Position numbers and translations under genes: made by a program | NCBI GenBank assembly: GCA_000226015.1 | Contig: JH153545.1 | Span: 50,971 to 85,654, forward strand | Source: Mnemiopsis leidyi | Lineage: Eukaryota > Ctenophora > Tentaculata > Lobata > Bolinopsidae | Direction: 5' to 3' | DNA length: 34,684 nt | In this document: one piece after another, positions 10,244-21,145 of the stretch | How the letters are laid out: each line of letters begins with the position of its first letter | How positions within the stretch are numbered: position 1 is the first letter of the stretch | The notes under the pieces: model-generated | What the model was told of the DNA's origin: nothing | The model's database searches: none | The model's input: the letters and a program-made list of their open reading frames with translations, nothing else

Positions 10244-10434
10244 GTATAAAATAACAAATTTTGAAAAACTTTTATTAGATAACAGGGATTTATCAATTAA
10301 TAACCCTTTTTTTGACTTTGAAGCCAAAAATACTACAGAACTATCGAGATTAAATGAGGGTAAAAATATCAATAAAAATTACAATACCAGATTTGAAACA
10401 ACCAAACACAGTATTGATTTAACAAACAATTTAG

Positions 10435-10893
10435 CGACCAGAAAGCGAGTTGCTGGAGAGATAACACCGATAAATGCAGAACATTCCGCCTCTAAAGACA
10501 ACGACGACGCGAAATACGGAGCTGGTCTTGCCATAGACATGAACATTTTCAGCCGCTCCTTCACCCATGCGGGCTCAGACGGTACATGCTGGCTTAAGAT
10601 GACCCTAGATCATCTCCACTGTGTGCAGAAAGTAATGAGGGATATATTTGTTGAAAATAAATATCGGAATCCTTATCAAACCTGGACCTGCTCTGAGACT
10701 GGCTGTAATGACTGTGCTGAGGTCTACTGTGCCTCTTTCACCCTGACAGTCAGTTCAGTTGGAAAAGCACTTGATGTTGCAGATATACCAATATCTTCTG
10801 AGTGCAAAGTTGGAGACACCGTCAAGTTGAAAAAAACCGGATCAAACGATCTTATCTTTAGAAGCCAAGAGCTGGTTATAATCGGCTATGCAG
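10435..10893 (+). CDS. Cys-rich discoidin/fucolectin-like domain exon B4
   Basis: 459 nt, phase 1-1, from acceptor ATTTAG to donor GTAAGA. It reads TRKRVAGEITPINAEHSAS, YGAGLAIDMNIFSRS, CWLKMTLDHLHCVQKV, TWTCSETGCNDC, FTLTVSSVGKALDVADIP, SSECKVGDTVKL and ELVIIGYAG. It is the longest copy, with insertions before TWTC and before the last cysteine. An extra cysteine occurs at CWLK. It is intact and has no close partner in the window, so it may be an older copy. Confidence 0.84.
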
Positions 10894-11039
10894 GTAAGAT
10901 TTGGTTGTCAAATGCCATCTATTATTCACAAAATTACTTAAAATTCATTAGCTGGTATAAGATTTATTTAGAGAGAGTATGATACAGCAGGAACTTCATA
11001 AGTGAGTCTTAACTCATCGTCTCATCAAAATTGTTTCAG

Positions 11040-11468
11040 TGGAAAGGGAGCTGCTGCCCAATGAGATCACACCAGTAAGTGCAGATCATTCTAAAACTAA
11101 CGGCAATGAAAACTACGGTCCTGGGAAAGCCATAGACTTAAACTTGTGGACATACTCCAACCAAATGGCTGGAGGAGACGGAACAGTCTGGTTAAGAGTG
11201 AACCTGGGTCAAGTTCACTGCGTTCAGCAAGTAATTTGGTACTACTTTAACGGATCACCTGACCTCACTTGGAGCTGCACTACGGAGAGTGACTGCAGCT
11301 TCTGTGAGGGTGGCGCCTGTACTGACTACACCCTGACAGTCAGTACTGAGGGAGCAGCACCTGATCTGTCTCCTGTTTCCGACTGTAGATATGGAAATTC
11401 TGTGAAGTTAGTTGAAAATAATGGAAATGGGTTTGGTGTGTACGAACTGGCAATAATGGGAAAGAAGG
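11040..11468 (+). CDS. Cys-rich discoidin/fucolectin-like domain exon B5
   Basis: 429 nt, phase 1-1, after TTGTTTCAG. It reads ERELLPNEITPVSADHS, NYGPGKAIDLNLWTYS, VWLRVNLGQVHCVQQVIWYY, TWSCTTESDCSFCEGGACTD, YTLTVSTEGAAPDLSPVSDC and GVYELAIMGKKG. TWTC is TWSC but the cysteine is kept. The donor GTTAGC puts TAG in frame if the intron (165 nt) is retained. Confidence 0.85.
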
Positions 11469-11633
11469 GTTAGCCATGTTGTTGATATCGTCACATACTC
11501 CAGTTCCTATTAAATCCCCAATAAATCGCGGTCGCCTGTTGATTGTTAAGGAGGCATCTTTATTTTTCAGGGCACCAAAAATTTGTAAAAAAAAATCCAA
11601 GCAATCTAACAAAGACAATTCCCAATATTTCAG

Positions 11634-11812
11634 TAATTAAGGAGCGTTATACAGGGGAACTCACGCCAAAGACTGTGCAAAACTCTCTAACTAAAGACAG
11701 CGATGAGACTAACTACGGAGCAAATCTCGCCGTGGATCTAAACTTCCTTACACGCTCTGGGACAACAGCTGACGCAGAGGGCAGGTCCTCGCTATCAGTT
11801 ACTCTTGACCAG
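11634..11812 (+). CDS. Domain exon B6, first half
   Basis: It starts in phase 1 after AATATTTCAG and encodes IKERYTGELTPKTVQNSLT, NYGANLAVDLNFLTRS, and SLSVTLDQ, stopping in phase 0 at CAG before GTACTTGAG. All other copies carry this point inside one exon, so here the domain is split just before VHC. The conserved W of W-L-K is replaced in RSSLSVTLDQ. The reading continues correctly in the exon at 12165. Confidence 0.78.
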
Positions 11813-12164
11813 GTACTTGAGCGAGGAGTTTGTTTAATTTTTGGAATAGTTTTGGGTTTAACTTTTTGAATTGAATTGAATTTGACTAACATTTAAACAG
11901 CGATACATGAGTAATCATAAAAATAACATGTGGAGCTTCAAAATTGCTTTGATGGTTTAGCAAGTCAGTCAAGTTGACTGTTAGTAGCCAACCCCACTAA
12001 GACCTAAAATATAATATACTAGTAATAAATAATTATCATTGTAATAAATTATTTAAGGGTTAATTAAATTGAATAAACTGTAGAAAATATGGTCAAACAA
12101 AATACTATTTATTCATTGACTTAAGTTTACTCAAGAAATTCCGTCTTAAAATTATCTTTTACAG
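11813..12164 (+). other. Extra intron, unique to copy B6, flanked by AGGT repeats
   Basis: A 352-nt phase-0 intron interrupts CTTGACCAG/GTCCACTGT, a string that is uninterrupted in paralogues such as 9809-10243. Both borders show AGGT: CCAGGT at the left and ACAGGT at the right. It ends in a good TTATCTTTTACAG acceptor. It contains no open frame and no inverted ends that I can see. Confidence 0.75.
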
Positions 12165-12417
12165 GTCCACTGTGTTCAGCAAGTGATTAAAGAGAGTGAG
12201 TTTGGACAACCTGAATTGACCTGGTTTTGTACTGAGGCCGACTGTACAAACTGTAAGGGAAAACACTGTAACTCCTTCACTTTGACAGTCAGTACTGAGG
12301 GAGAAGCACATGGACAGCCTCCTATTTCCGACTGTAGATACGGGGATACTGTGATATTGCTGAGGAATGATGGTGCACACCTTTTTGTGCACGAAATGGC
12401 AATAATCGAAATGACAG
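12165..12417 (+). CDS. Domain exon B6, second half
   Basis: It opens VHCVQQVIKESEFGQPELTW, then FCTEADCTNCKGKHC, SFTLTVSTEGEAHG, SDCRYGDTVILLR and FVHEMAIIEMTG. It ends in phase 1 at donor GTATCG. TWTC is TWFC. Joined to 11634-11812 it makes one complete domain of 144 residues, the usual size, which supports the pairing. Confidence 0.8.
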
Positions 12418-12740
12418 GTATCGCCTTGCATTGTCTGTCGCCAATTATCCAATTAAACTGTGCATCTTGTATACGAGTAAATTATTAGCTACCATTTACG
12501 GGACTAATAGAGAAAGGTATTTTTGGGGAGGCCGAGGGTTAAGAACTTTTTGAATGTTACATCAATTGACCAATGCTCCAACTCGTAGTAAGGTACAGCC
12601 AATCAGTATCGCACAACGCTATCACGTGATAAAAACGATGTGACACCTCACTAAAAAAACTATCTATTTTGTTGAAAAATTGCTGATCGTACATTAGAAA
12701 TTGATCACTTTCAAATCAAAACATCTTCAAAACCTCTCAG

Positions 12741-12935
12741 TCGTCTCCTGCACAGAAGTGGACCCAGGTTTAAATATCAAAGTAGACAGTACTTTGTTAC
12801 CGGCTGAACATGGAACAGAACTACCCTTCCACTGTCTGAAGAAACACGCTAAACAAGATACAACTGTTAGAGCAGAGTGTCAGAATGGAATGATCATTTT
12901 CACTCCAGGAGGCACCTCCTCTTGTACTAAAATAG
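12741..12935 (+). CDS. Four-cysteine sushi(CCP)-like exon, gene B
   Basis: 195 nt, phase 1-1, after AACCTCTCAG. It encodes VSCTEVDPGLNIKVDSTLLP, HGTELPFHC, TTVRAECQNGMIIFTPGG and SSCTKIG. Four cysteines in about 65 residues with a V-x-x-x-C-x-N-G-x-[IVM] step resemble a complement control protein (sushi) module; the usual tryptophan before the last cysteine is missing, so the call is tentative. The same exon, nearly identical, ends gene C at 21842-22036. It follows the last lectin-like domain in both genes. Confidence 0.8.
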
Positions 12936-13019
12936 GTATGGTTGATTTCTTAATGATATGCACAGTGCATACACTTGTAGAAGATAATTTTTGATGAAAG
13001 GGATATTATGATTTGAGTT

Positions 13020-13760
13020 CTGAAAGATTGTTCCTTCCGTAGGGCACGGTTGAAGCAATTTTTGCAGTACTTTAAATCATAAGTGAATTATATTACTACT
13101 TTACTAGTACACTTTAAATCCTGGTATTTCATACATTTTATATTTTATAAATGTCCAATACAAAAAGAATGTGTGTTATATAGGTCGGAAAATATGATTA
13201 TAATAAACTACCCGAATAGTAAACATTATGTGATATGTAACTGAACGACCAAATACATATACATATTTTGTTTTATATACTTTTAAAGTTTAGAGAACAA
13301 TAACAGCTAAGATTAATCGATAAGAGAGATACAGTGAACAGAGTTCTGCAACGATTGTTTTTCCGAGTTTAAGGAACGGTTGGAGCAATCTCTGCAGGGA
13401 TTAAGATATAAATATTATAAACAGGACAGAATTAGTACATCTAAAATAGATATCGTTAAACCTTATATGGGTATGATTTATTGATTTCAACAGACTGTAT
13501 ACATCATAATTTTCTAGTTTATTAATGTTATATACATAAACCACCTACTTACCAAGAACCGTGTACTAGGAATGTTACATACTTACATAGGAGAGTCCAG
13601 GAAAATATGACGAACATCCTGTTCATGACATATTTTAAAAGGTATTTAATAGCAAATGATTTGGAGAATTAACGACCAAATACAGGATAATAACTTCCGC
13701 ACCACTTTTCCATCGTTGTGGTACAAGGTCTCTCTGCTTAAACCGGATCGGCCAGGATGG
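13020..13760. other. AT-rich intron, no gene seen; partial internal repeat
   Basis: No exon is supported. A short phrase resembling GATTGTTCCTTCCGTAGGGCACGG followed by TTGAAGCAAT-TTTGCAG recurs in diverged form near 13350-13400 (GATTGTTTTTCCGAGTTTAAGGAACGGTTGGAGCAATC). This suggests a local duplication about 330 bp apart. Confidence 0.4.
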
Positions 13761-13784
13761 CATTGATTTGCTATTCTCAAACAG

Positions 13785-13874
13785 CCACTGGTACAGGCAT
13801 GGGGTCAGGTGCTTCTCGTTATCACACCCTCAGTCCCAAATCAGTGAGAGGACTGTCAGTGACTTGTTACCCAG
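13785..13874 (+). CDS. Possible small exon of gene B (Ser/Gly-rich, one cysteine)
   Basis: 90 nt, phase 1-1, between CTCAAACAG and GTAATC. It reads TGTGMGSGASRYHTLSPKS then VRGLSVTCYP. Matching phase with both the preceding CCP-like exon and the candidate exon at 13963 is the main support. LSVTCYPG could be the start of another sushi-like module. No counterpart was found after the CCP exon of gene C. Confidence 0.5.
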
Positions 13875-13962
13875 GTAATCAGATGAAGGAGACATCTCTC
13901 CGTCTACCTCCTTTGGCTTATTCCTTGCCGCTACAACCTTGTTTGTAAACTAACGTTTCTAG

Positions 13963-14100
13963 ATCCTGTCATCTTATCTAATATTACTAGCCAACAGCTG
14001 GGCTGCAGCTCAGTCTTCAAGCAGGACAGAGAGTTACAGCTCCAAACAGCAATATCAAAATCAACTTGCAATACAGCACTACCCCATTCTTGGCTTGACG
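13963..14100 (+). CDS. Possible cysteine-containing exon of gene B; 3' end uncertain
   Basis: After GTTTCTAG the frame reads PVILSNITSQQLGCSSVF, KQDRELQLQTAISKSTCNTA, and LPHSWLD to a phase-1 donor GTAACA at 14101. The same frame stays open to a TGA at about 14191, adding SINCQIGFYGTSCVT. The C-x-x-G-F-x-G-x-x-C step there is EGF-like, so the true exon may be longer or terminal. I see no transmembrane segment, and whether the protein ends here cannot be decided. Confidence 0.48.
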
Positions 14101-14212
14101 GTAACAGGTTAAGTATCAATTGTCAAATAGGATTCTATGGTACTTCTTGTGTTACAGTTTATATTACTCCCCTGACTGTATTGCAAATTTGAAGCTACAA
14201 ATTTTTTCCCGT

Positions 14213-14251
14213 ATCTTGCCATTTGGGCACGAAGGGTCCAAATGGCAAGAT
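14213..14251. repeat. Perfect 14-bp hairpin
   Basis: ATCTTGCCATTTGG at 14213-14226 is exactly mirrored by CCAAATGGCAAGAT at 14238-14251, with an 11-base loop. It lies just after the last open frame of gene B. It has no assigned function. Confidence 0.8.
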
Positions 14252-16430
14252 TGTTTTGATACGTTTAGTGCACGTGCACAAAAAGTACAAAACAAGGGTT
14301 GGCGATCGACAGCGTAATTTTGGAATATTAGCTCGAAAAGTGTCCGTACGTACGTCCGCGCTCCTTTATCAAACTTATCATGTTTACAAATACGATTAAC
14401 TGCCCAAGGCCGCAGAATGTACTTCAGATATACATAATCATTATGAAATTTATGTATATTTGCCTCACATCAAGAAAAATGATCAAAATTCTATGAACTT
14501 TAGTTTTATTGAGTAAATTGTCGAAATTTGACAGATTGAAAGATGAGTGTAACACGATTTTAAACTCAGCTCCGTACACGGTACAAATCTATTTAACGAC
14601 AAACTTACATAACTGATAACGCTTTTAGTATAAAGTATAAACACAACGCAGTATGACTATGAATAAATTTTAAAGGTAGCACAGACAATATAATTATGAC
14701 GACGTCATACAGACTCACGATATTTGAAATAAAACAATGAAAAGAACGCGCGATAGTGTTCAAACTTTGCGCCTGCAGAGTGAAATTTTAAAATCATGCA
14801 TTGAACGTCTGCATTAATTCGCGCGTCTGTATTTACACGTGCAGAGCCAGAACTATGAAAATTAACCGAAATTACGTGTGGTTAGTGGTTGCGTATTATG
14901 ATTCCTTATTTCGCAAATTTTAATTACAATAAGCGACGGCATGATAATTGATACGGGAAATTCAGCGGTCGCCTGACACAATGAAAGCGGCCGCAATTCT
15001 TGTTTCCTTCTAGCAAGTGCGACATTTTCTCTGAGTTTAATATCCTTACTTTAAAATCCTCTTTCAATTTACACCTACTACATACTTTGGTACTTATTTT
15101 ATAGTCTACACAGGAAATTGGAAACTTAATAGTCTGATACTCTGATACATTACAAGTGACAGTGTACTCCCCCTCTAGGTGACGTTAATCTAAAGTGAAC
15201 AGTGATGGAGTTATGATCCATGACTCCCTCCTTAAACAAGACAGTATCCAGTATTCTCGCATGTCACTTCCTTATAGATAAGTAGATCTAGTTATTTACT
15301 TTCTTAGTGTTTATACGACTTCCTTTACTAAGCCACTCATTCTATTTCTGTCCCTTTGTTCTGAGAGTTACCGTGGAAAACATTAAAAAATGAGTATTGA
15401 CCTTTTTGGACTTTATGGCCCTGCATTTATAATACTGTCAAATAAAAAGTTTATACTTTGTCTCCTTATCAAAGCTAATGATATCTTTCGTTAAATGTTA
15501 CAACTAACAATTCATGATATAATAATTAACGGCTTTCATTTCAGATCGTAGGTGAAAATAAGTATCAACCACCACGTCAATAGTCATATAGTCACTTCAT
15601 CAGCTAACTCAAGACAACTAGAAGCCTGGAGGATTATAGTATTCAAGAAACAGCTTGACAACATCTCAGATCAGAGAGAAAGTACAGTCTCAAACATTGC
15701 TCAGTGTAATCTCTAATAGAATCAAAATAAACAAAAATATCCGACTAACTCATTAAAACAAGTGAAAGACATTCTACTTAGATAGTAGACAAATCTAAAA
15801 ACCGACCCTGCTCGGTTCTTTTCTGTTGATTGTTTATTAACAAGCTTTAGGCTTCCTACTATCTGTCATATGCTCTTTTATCTTATAGTCAGGATGCGAA
15901 GTCAGGCTTACAAGTTTCCCAATCTTCCTTGCACATTGGTGAGCTGGTATCAGTTTCATGACTTGACTCGGTTATGTTATTGAATTTTCGTCCCTAGATT
16001 CAGAATGGTTGTTCGACTAGATCATAATCTTATGGTTTGGCTTCATTTGAGGAGAGGTATTACGCTGTTGTTTTTAATGTATATAATCTGAAGTTTTACT
16101 GATTTTGATAAAAAGGATTTTAAAATCTGTTTAGCGTTTTTTAAATAACACGCAAACCACAGTAGGAAGTAAAATACCGAAATTGTAAAAAAAAACCTGG
16201 AATTCATATACTTAACAGGTTAACGTTAATTTCAGAATCGGTCATGATTTTGTTAATTTTCGCGTCCGTTACTTATACTATCTAATAGTAATGCGCAACT
16301 CTATCCGTCCCATAGACAACCTAGAGGCAGAAGTACCTAGGAGCTGTTAGTGCATGTAGATTGTAGATTGTAGGTCCAATGATTTTTCCTGCTACCTTCG
16401 AAGCAATCACACTCAATTTCACGTGTGGTA
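14252..16430. other. Long non-coding stretch between array genes B and C
   Basis: No exon, domain or clear transposon is supported. AATAAA occurs at 14662-14667 and could serve as a polyadenylation signal for gene B, but AATAAA is common by chance at this base composition. A short palindrome GGAGTTATGATCCATGACTCC occurs near 15203. Confidence 0.45.
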
Positions 16431-16435
16431 CAGTC

Positions 16436-16488
16436 ATCCCCCGATTTACCGGGCCCCGATTTACCGGGTCCCCCGATTTACCGGGCCT
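16436..16488. repeat. Three tandem 17-bp GC-rich units
   Basis: CCCCGATTTACCGGG is repeated three times with one or two extra C/T bases between units. It stands out against AT-rich flanks. Open frames over it on both strands (PVNRG / PRFTG) come from the repeat. Confidence 0.85.
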
Positions 16489-17918
16489 CATTCCTTTCCC
16501 CCGAAATTTTACCTGGGGAACAATAGACCAATTGCAAACTCCTGTATTTCCAAGGCAACTGTTAAATTTTGTTGCCAAAACTATGTAATACAGTGAACAG
16601 TCGGACTAACACTTTTGACTTATTTACCATTGTTCCAATGACAAAAAGACGGTATATAGCCACATAAGACGGTATATAGACATATAAGAGACAATTTAGA
16701 ACCAATTTCGTTAGCCTGTTGTGTACATGATTCTCAAATCTGATAGCATGTTGTAAGAAATATTAGAAGCTCATTTTCGTCTAGCTACAAGCATACTTTT
16801 TAAAGGAGTTCTGAATATCAGATCTAACAGTAATTAACCGTTTTACGCCACACAGCTATTGTTAACATTTTATCTGATTTCTGACAACCTGATTTCGTGG
16901 CCGAAGTTACATTACTAATTGTCAAATAAACGAACAAAAATTTTTCTAATAAACATAGGTTTATAAAATATCTTGCTAAAAAGAAAAAACAGGTCTGTTT
17001 AGACAAATACTGGAGTAATCTAACGGTGACAACATTTTAACAACTGTCTACTGCGCTACTATTGATGATTACTAATAAGCAATTATCCATCAGCATAGTT
17101 TGACGGAGAATGAAGTTTTCCCGTCATTTTATCGTTATCCTGTTTAAATTTTTAACTCGAACACTCATTTTTGGGTACTTAAGCTGCATTATTCATGTAG
17201 TTTGTTATTTCGAAGCAAAGATCGTCTTAAAGAGGCCAGGTGGCCTGGAAGGTAATATGTCATTAGTACAGCGACAGTCATCACAGTTGTTAAGTCGCTA
17301 ATTAAAACTATGTACGAGTTCTACGACGTTGAGTATTCGGGGAGGTAAATATCCACGTGGGAGGCGCCTGCAGCTACTTATAGCCGTTGCTGCTAGGCAA
17401 CGTAAATTTTAAAACTTGCCACTGGATAATTATTACAAGTATCTAGCATTGGGAGGGATGGTTGATGTGCACGTGGATAAGAGCGTTAACGGTCTGAGAA
17501 AACTCAGAGCAGTATAGTGAAATAGTTGACCCCTCTGTTGAGCGAAGCAGTTTTAGTCCGTGAGATAGTGGGCAACGTTCTTTGATAACAAAAATTGATT
17601 ACAATAGCAGATAAATTAAGATACTTTGTAGTAGTCAATTTATTTACTTTTTTACAGGATTTGGCAAAGTTTTGGCATTTCAGAAACCTCGTGATGAGGT
17701 AGTTAATTTTCGGATAGACCAAATTTGGACTTTTATTCGCTTTAACATTTAATAGTTCCAAGAAGGAAAGGGTTGGAAGTATTTTTATTCTTTATCTATA
17801 GTGGTGATAGTCGGGCAATTGGAAATTGAATTTATAAGTGTGCAAACAAAACAGCGACCGTCTTTACTCTTTATTTCTTAGTTTTAACGCAAAGTGAAAA
17901 GATAAAGAGAAAAGGGAG
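16489..17918. other. Non-coding stretch upstream of array gene C
   Basis: Two copies of AAGACGGTATATAG lie near 16645-16680. An open frame at 17110-17301 has a hydrophobic stretch (HFIVILFKFL...SCIIHVVC) but no start context, splice partner or homologue I recognise. The promoter of gene C should lie near the right end. Confidence 0.4.
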
Positions 17919-17967
17919 ATGTGGCATCTTCTTTTTCTTATATGTCTTGATTCCAGACGAATATCTG
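17919..17967 (+). CDS. Signal-peptide-like first exon, array gene C
   Basis: It encodes MWHLLFLICLDSRRIS plus one base before donor GTAGGT. The DNA is clearly paralogous to the gene B leader at 5393 (same GATGTGG, CTTCTTTTTCTTAT and donor). The hydrophobic core LLFLICL is short and is followed by DSRR, so secretion may be weaker than for B. Phase 1 matches the domain exons. The next domain exon (18536) is broken, so a working transcript would have to skip to 19154. Confidence 0.62.
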
Positions 17968-18535
17968 GTAGGTGCATTTAATTTCATGTGGTACCTAAAA
18001 TCATTTAAAGTACCTATTTATAGCTAATGTTGATTTGATTCGATTTGAAACTTACATCAATCAATACAGAATTACACAATGGAATCAATAAACAAAACGC
18101 AGACAAAGCATGTTTAGGCTGCTAAAGTGCTCAAATATACGAATTTTACTTTTGTGCATAGACAAATTCAAGTTAAAAAGAGTTATATACATCTTATAAT
18201 TTAAAGATTTAAAAAATAGATAGTTAATCTATTGCGTTTTAAATGTATATTATATTGTTCCCGAACATGCAGTTTAAGAGATAAGCACTTCTACAGCCTA
18301 CACTCTGCATTTAACGAGCAATCCGAACTTTATAGTTTCGAAGCCAAGGAATCTGAAAACCACGTGTCTTTTCTGGCTGGAGGCACGCTTTGCGTTTTGC
18401 GACTGATTTAAATAAATTCTGCTTATGTTATCTGACGGCAACATGAAGTAGCAAAGGTAAAAAGCAAGTTTGATTTAGAAAATATCCGTCCCCCGATAAG
18501 ACGATACGCAGACGAATATTTTGGAAATTTTTCAG

Positions 18536-18980
18536 AGGCGAGAGAGCGAGAAACGAATGAGGTTGTACCGGTTAGTGCTGAACAATCCAGTACACTGGAT
18601 GATAACACGGTGCTGTACGGTGCAGCTCATGCTATCGACCTGGACTTAGGGACTTACTCTCATACAAAAGACGAATCAAGTTCAGGAGGAAAACCTGGTT
18701 AAAGTTAAACCTTGGTTCCGTACACTGTGTTGAGAAAGTGATATTGTACAAGTTAGATGAAAGTATAGCTCGCTCCTGGACCTGCACTGCTAGTCAGTGT
18801 ACATGTGAGGGTACCGGGTGTAGCGACTACACCAGTACACCTTGACAGTCAGTACTGAGGGAGCAGCACCTGATCTGTCTCCTTTCTTCGACTGTACTTT
18901 CTACGGAAACACAGTAAAGTATGAGAGGAATGATGGCAAACAAACGGGTGTGCGCGAGATAGTTATAATCAGAAAACCAG
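18536..18980 (+). pseudogene. Frameshifted domain exon C1
   Basis: This is a very close copy of exon 7190-7627, starting EAREREANEVVPVSAEQSS-like (actual residues 2-6 are ARERE, then TNEVVP). The A-run at 18690-18693 has four A where intact copies have five. This changes KTWLK into KPG and a TAA stop at 18700. Near 18834-18841 there is a further 8-base insertion duplicating ACACC. The net +7 bases do not restore frame. Splice borders TTTTTCAG and GTACAA are intact, so the exon would introduce a stop if included. Confidence 0.82.
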
Positions 18981-19153
18981 GTACAATAACTGTCTTTTTT
19001 ACAGCTCAACCATTAGTGACCTTACGTAAAAAGTCGTCTGTGATAAAGAATTTCCAGTATTATCAAAAGGATCAGCTGATTATCATTGATGCTCGAATAT
19101 CTTTTGGAGTTCAGCGAAGCTGCAAAGATTTATGTCTTATATCGATATTTCAG

Positions 19154-19591
19154 GAATAAGAGACAAAGTTGCTGGTGAGATAATTCCAGTCAGAGCAGAA
19201 CATTCTGCGACACTAAATAGTGATGAGGTGAACAATGGTGTTAAGCATGCTATAGATATGAACTATAACACCCAGTCACATACAGGACCTGGATCAGATG
19301 GCAACTGGTTGAAGATAACTCTAGACAGGGTACACTGTGTTAAGCAAGTGTGGATATACAGTAGTTCTAGCATTGATGAACCTTGGCAAACTTGGACCTG
19401 TTCCCAGAACAGCTGTAGCTGCGCGGGTAACACGTTCTGTGAATTCTTTAAGGTGACCGTCAGTATTGAGGGAGCAGCATCTGGTCAGTCTCTTGACTCT
19501 GACTGTTCGTATGGGGACAGCGTGACATATAGCAGAACGAGTGGGAATAATATAGGATTAACAGAAATAGTAATTATCGGCTATAAGACAG
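19154..19591 (+). CDS. Cys-rich discoidin/fucolectin-like domain exon C2
   Basis: 438 nt, phase 1-1, from GATATTTCAG to GTAAGT. It reads IRDKVAGEIIPVRAEHSAT, NGVKHAIDMNYNTQS, NWLKITLDRVHCVKQVWIY, TWTCSQNSCSCAGNTFC, KVTVSIEGAASG, SDCSYGDSVTY and EIVIIGYKTG. It is the intact paralogue of the decayed exon 8212-8644. TLTV is KVTV here. Confidence 0.86.
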
Positions 19592-19986
19592 GTAAGTCAG
19601 CTAAAACCGATCCATTTAATTCAACGCATGCTTCCACTGTAACGTTTCGTTTTGTTTGCCTCACAGTGAAGTTATTGCAAGTTTCTCGCCTCTCTTGCGA
19701 TTGACTAGGGTGCAATTCCCAGCTGCAGCAGGTTTGCATTAAGTAGCTGTGTAGAACTTATCAACCAACAGATGGTTTTATAATTCATTTCAATTGGGGA
19801 ATTAATTTTCAAAAATAATATAGTAATGTGTGCCGAAAATTTCTGCTCTTTCTGACCCTTTAAAAAGTAAAACGACTTTTGCCTCGGTGCATTCAAGTAG
19901 AATAGATCAGTTATACTATTGCGTTTTAAATGAATATCATTATGCATTTACAGATACAAGTATCACTATACAATATACCTTTCCAG

Positions 19987-20430
19987 AGGCAAGAGAGCGA
20001 GAAACAAATGAGATTGTACCGGTTAGTGCTGAACAATCCAGTACACTGGATGATAACACGGCGCAGTACGGTGCAGACCTTGCTATCGACCTGGACCTAG
20101 GAACTTTCTCTCACACAAAAGATGAATCAACTTCAGGAGGAAAAACCTGGTTAAAGATAAACCTTGGTTCAGTACATTGTGTTGAGAAAGTGATAGTGTA
20201 TGGTAAAAATGGGGATGAAAGTCGTTCCTGGACCTGCACTGACAGTGTCCTTACTTGTGGAGAAAATTGTGGGGAGCACACCCTGACAGTCAGTACCGAG
20301 ACAGACCCAGATGTAGCTACATTGATGTGTCCATCTGTCCCTACTTGTAAATACCTGGACACTGCGAAGTATGAAAGGAATGACGGTGGTAAGATGGGTG
20401 TGTTCGAGATAGCGATAATCGGAATACCAG
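19987..20430 (+). CDS. Cys-rich discoidin/fucolectin-like domain exon C3
   Basis: 444 nt, phase 1-1, after CTTTCCAG. It reads EAREREANEIVPV-like (EARERETNEIVPVSAEQSS), YGADLAIDLDLGTFS, TWLKINLGSVHCVEKVIVYG, SWTCTDSVLTCGENCGEH, TLTVSTETDPDVATLMCPS, and GVFEIAIIGIPG. The 3' third is nearly the same as in exon 4229-4675, but the middle segment after SWTC is different. Donor GTTAGA gives an in-frame TAG on retention. Confidence 0.87.
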
Positions 20431-20596
20431 GTTAGAATTTATTCATCAAAGTGTGTCCACTAATATGTAAATTACTTGATGATACTTGAAAGGAATAAGA
20501 CCTCAATAGTTGTAGGCTGTTTACTTACCAACGAATTTAATATTATCATGGTACTCTAAGCTAAACACGACAAATCAGACACAACCAATATTTCAG

Positions 20597-21034
20597 TAAC
20601 AAGAGACAAGTTTATTGGAGAGATAACACCCATAAAAGTGAAACAATCCTACACATACGACGGCAATGAACCTTTGTACGCTGCTGGACGTGCTATAGAC
20701 CAGAAATTTTATACCTGTGCTCGCACAGAGGAAGACTCAGAAGGAATAAGATGGTTAAAAGTGACACTGGACAAGGTTCATTGTGTCACCAGAGTAATAT
20801 GGTACCGCGAATATAATCAAATTCACACTTGGACCTGCAACAAGGACAACTGTAGTAACTGTGAGGCTGAGGGTATTAGCTCTCAATGTTCCTCCCACAC
20901 CTTGGAAGTCAGCAATGAGGAGGAAACATCTGATCTCCATCCTCTCTCTGACTGTAGATACGGGGACACTGTAAAGTTGTGGAAAATAAGTGGTTCAATG
21001 ACAGTGGGCGAGTTAGTGATAACTGGTAACAAAG
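20597..21034 (+). CDS. Cys-rich discoidin/fucolectin-like domain exon C4
   Basis: 438 nt, phase 1-1, after ATATTTCAG. It reads TRDKFIGEITPIKVKQS, YAAGRAIDQKFYTCAR, WLKVTLDKVHCVTRVIWY, HTWTC, CSNCEAEG, TLEVSNEEETSDL, SDCRYGDTVKLW and GELVITGNKG. It is a near-identical paralogue of exon 4849-5277, sharing even the flanking intron phrase AATATTTCAG-TAACAAGAGACAAG. Retention of the GTATGT intron stops after one Met. Confidence 0.86.
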
Positions 21035-21145
21035 GTATGTAGTTGCAGTGTGCAGAGAAATGCATAAATACACAAACTCATATGTAATTCGAATCCACAC
21101 CTCACAATTAGCAGGAAATCTATAAAAATCTAAATTCGATTTCAG

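Noticed and set aside
16321..16588. Overlapping open frames on both strands with PVNRG/PRFTG repeats
   Set aside because: They come from the three 17-bp GC-rich units and not from a gene.
17110..17301. 63-residue open frame with hydrophobic stretch, considered as a transmembrane exon
   Set aside because: There is no phase-1 acceptor at the right place, no homologue is recognised, and it lies upstream of the leader of gene C.
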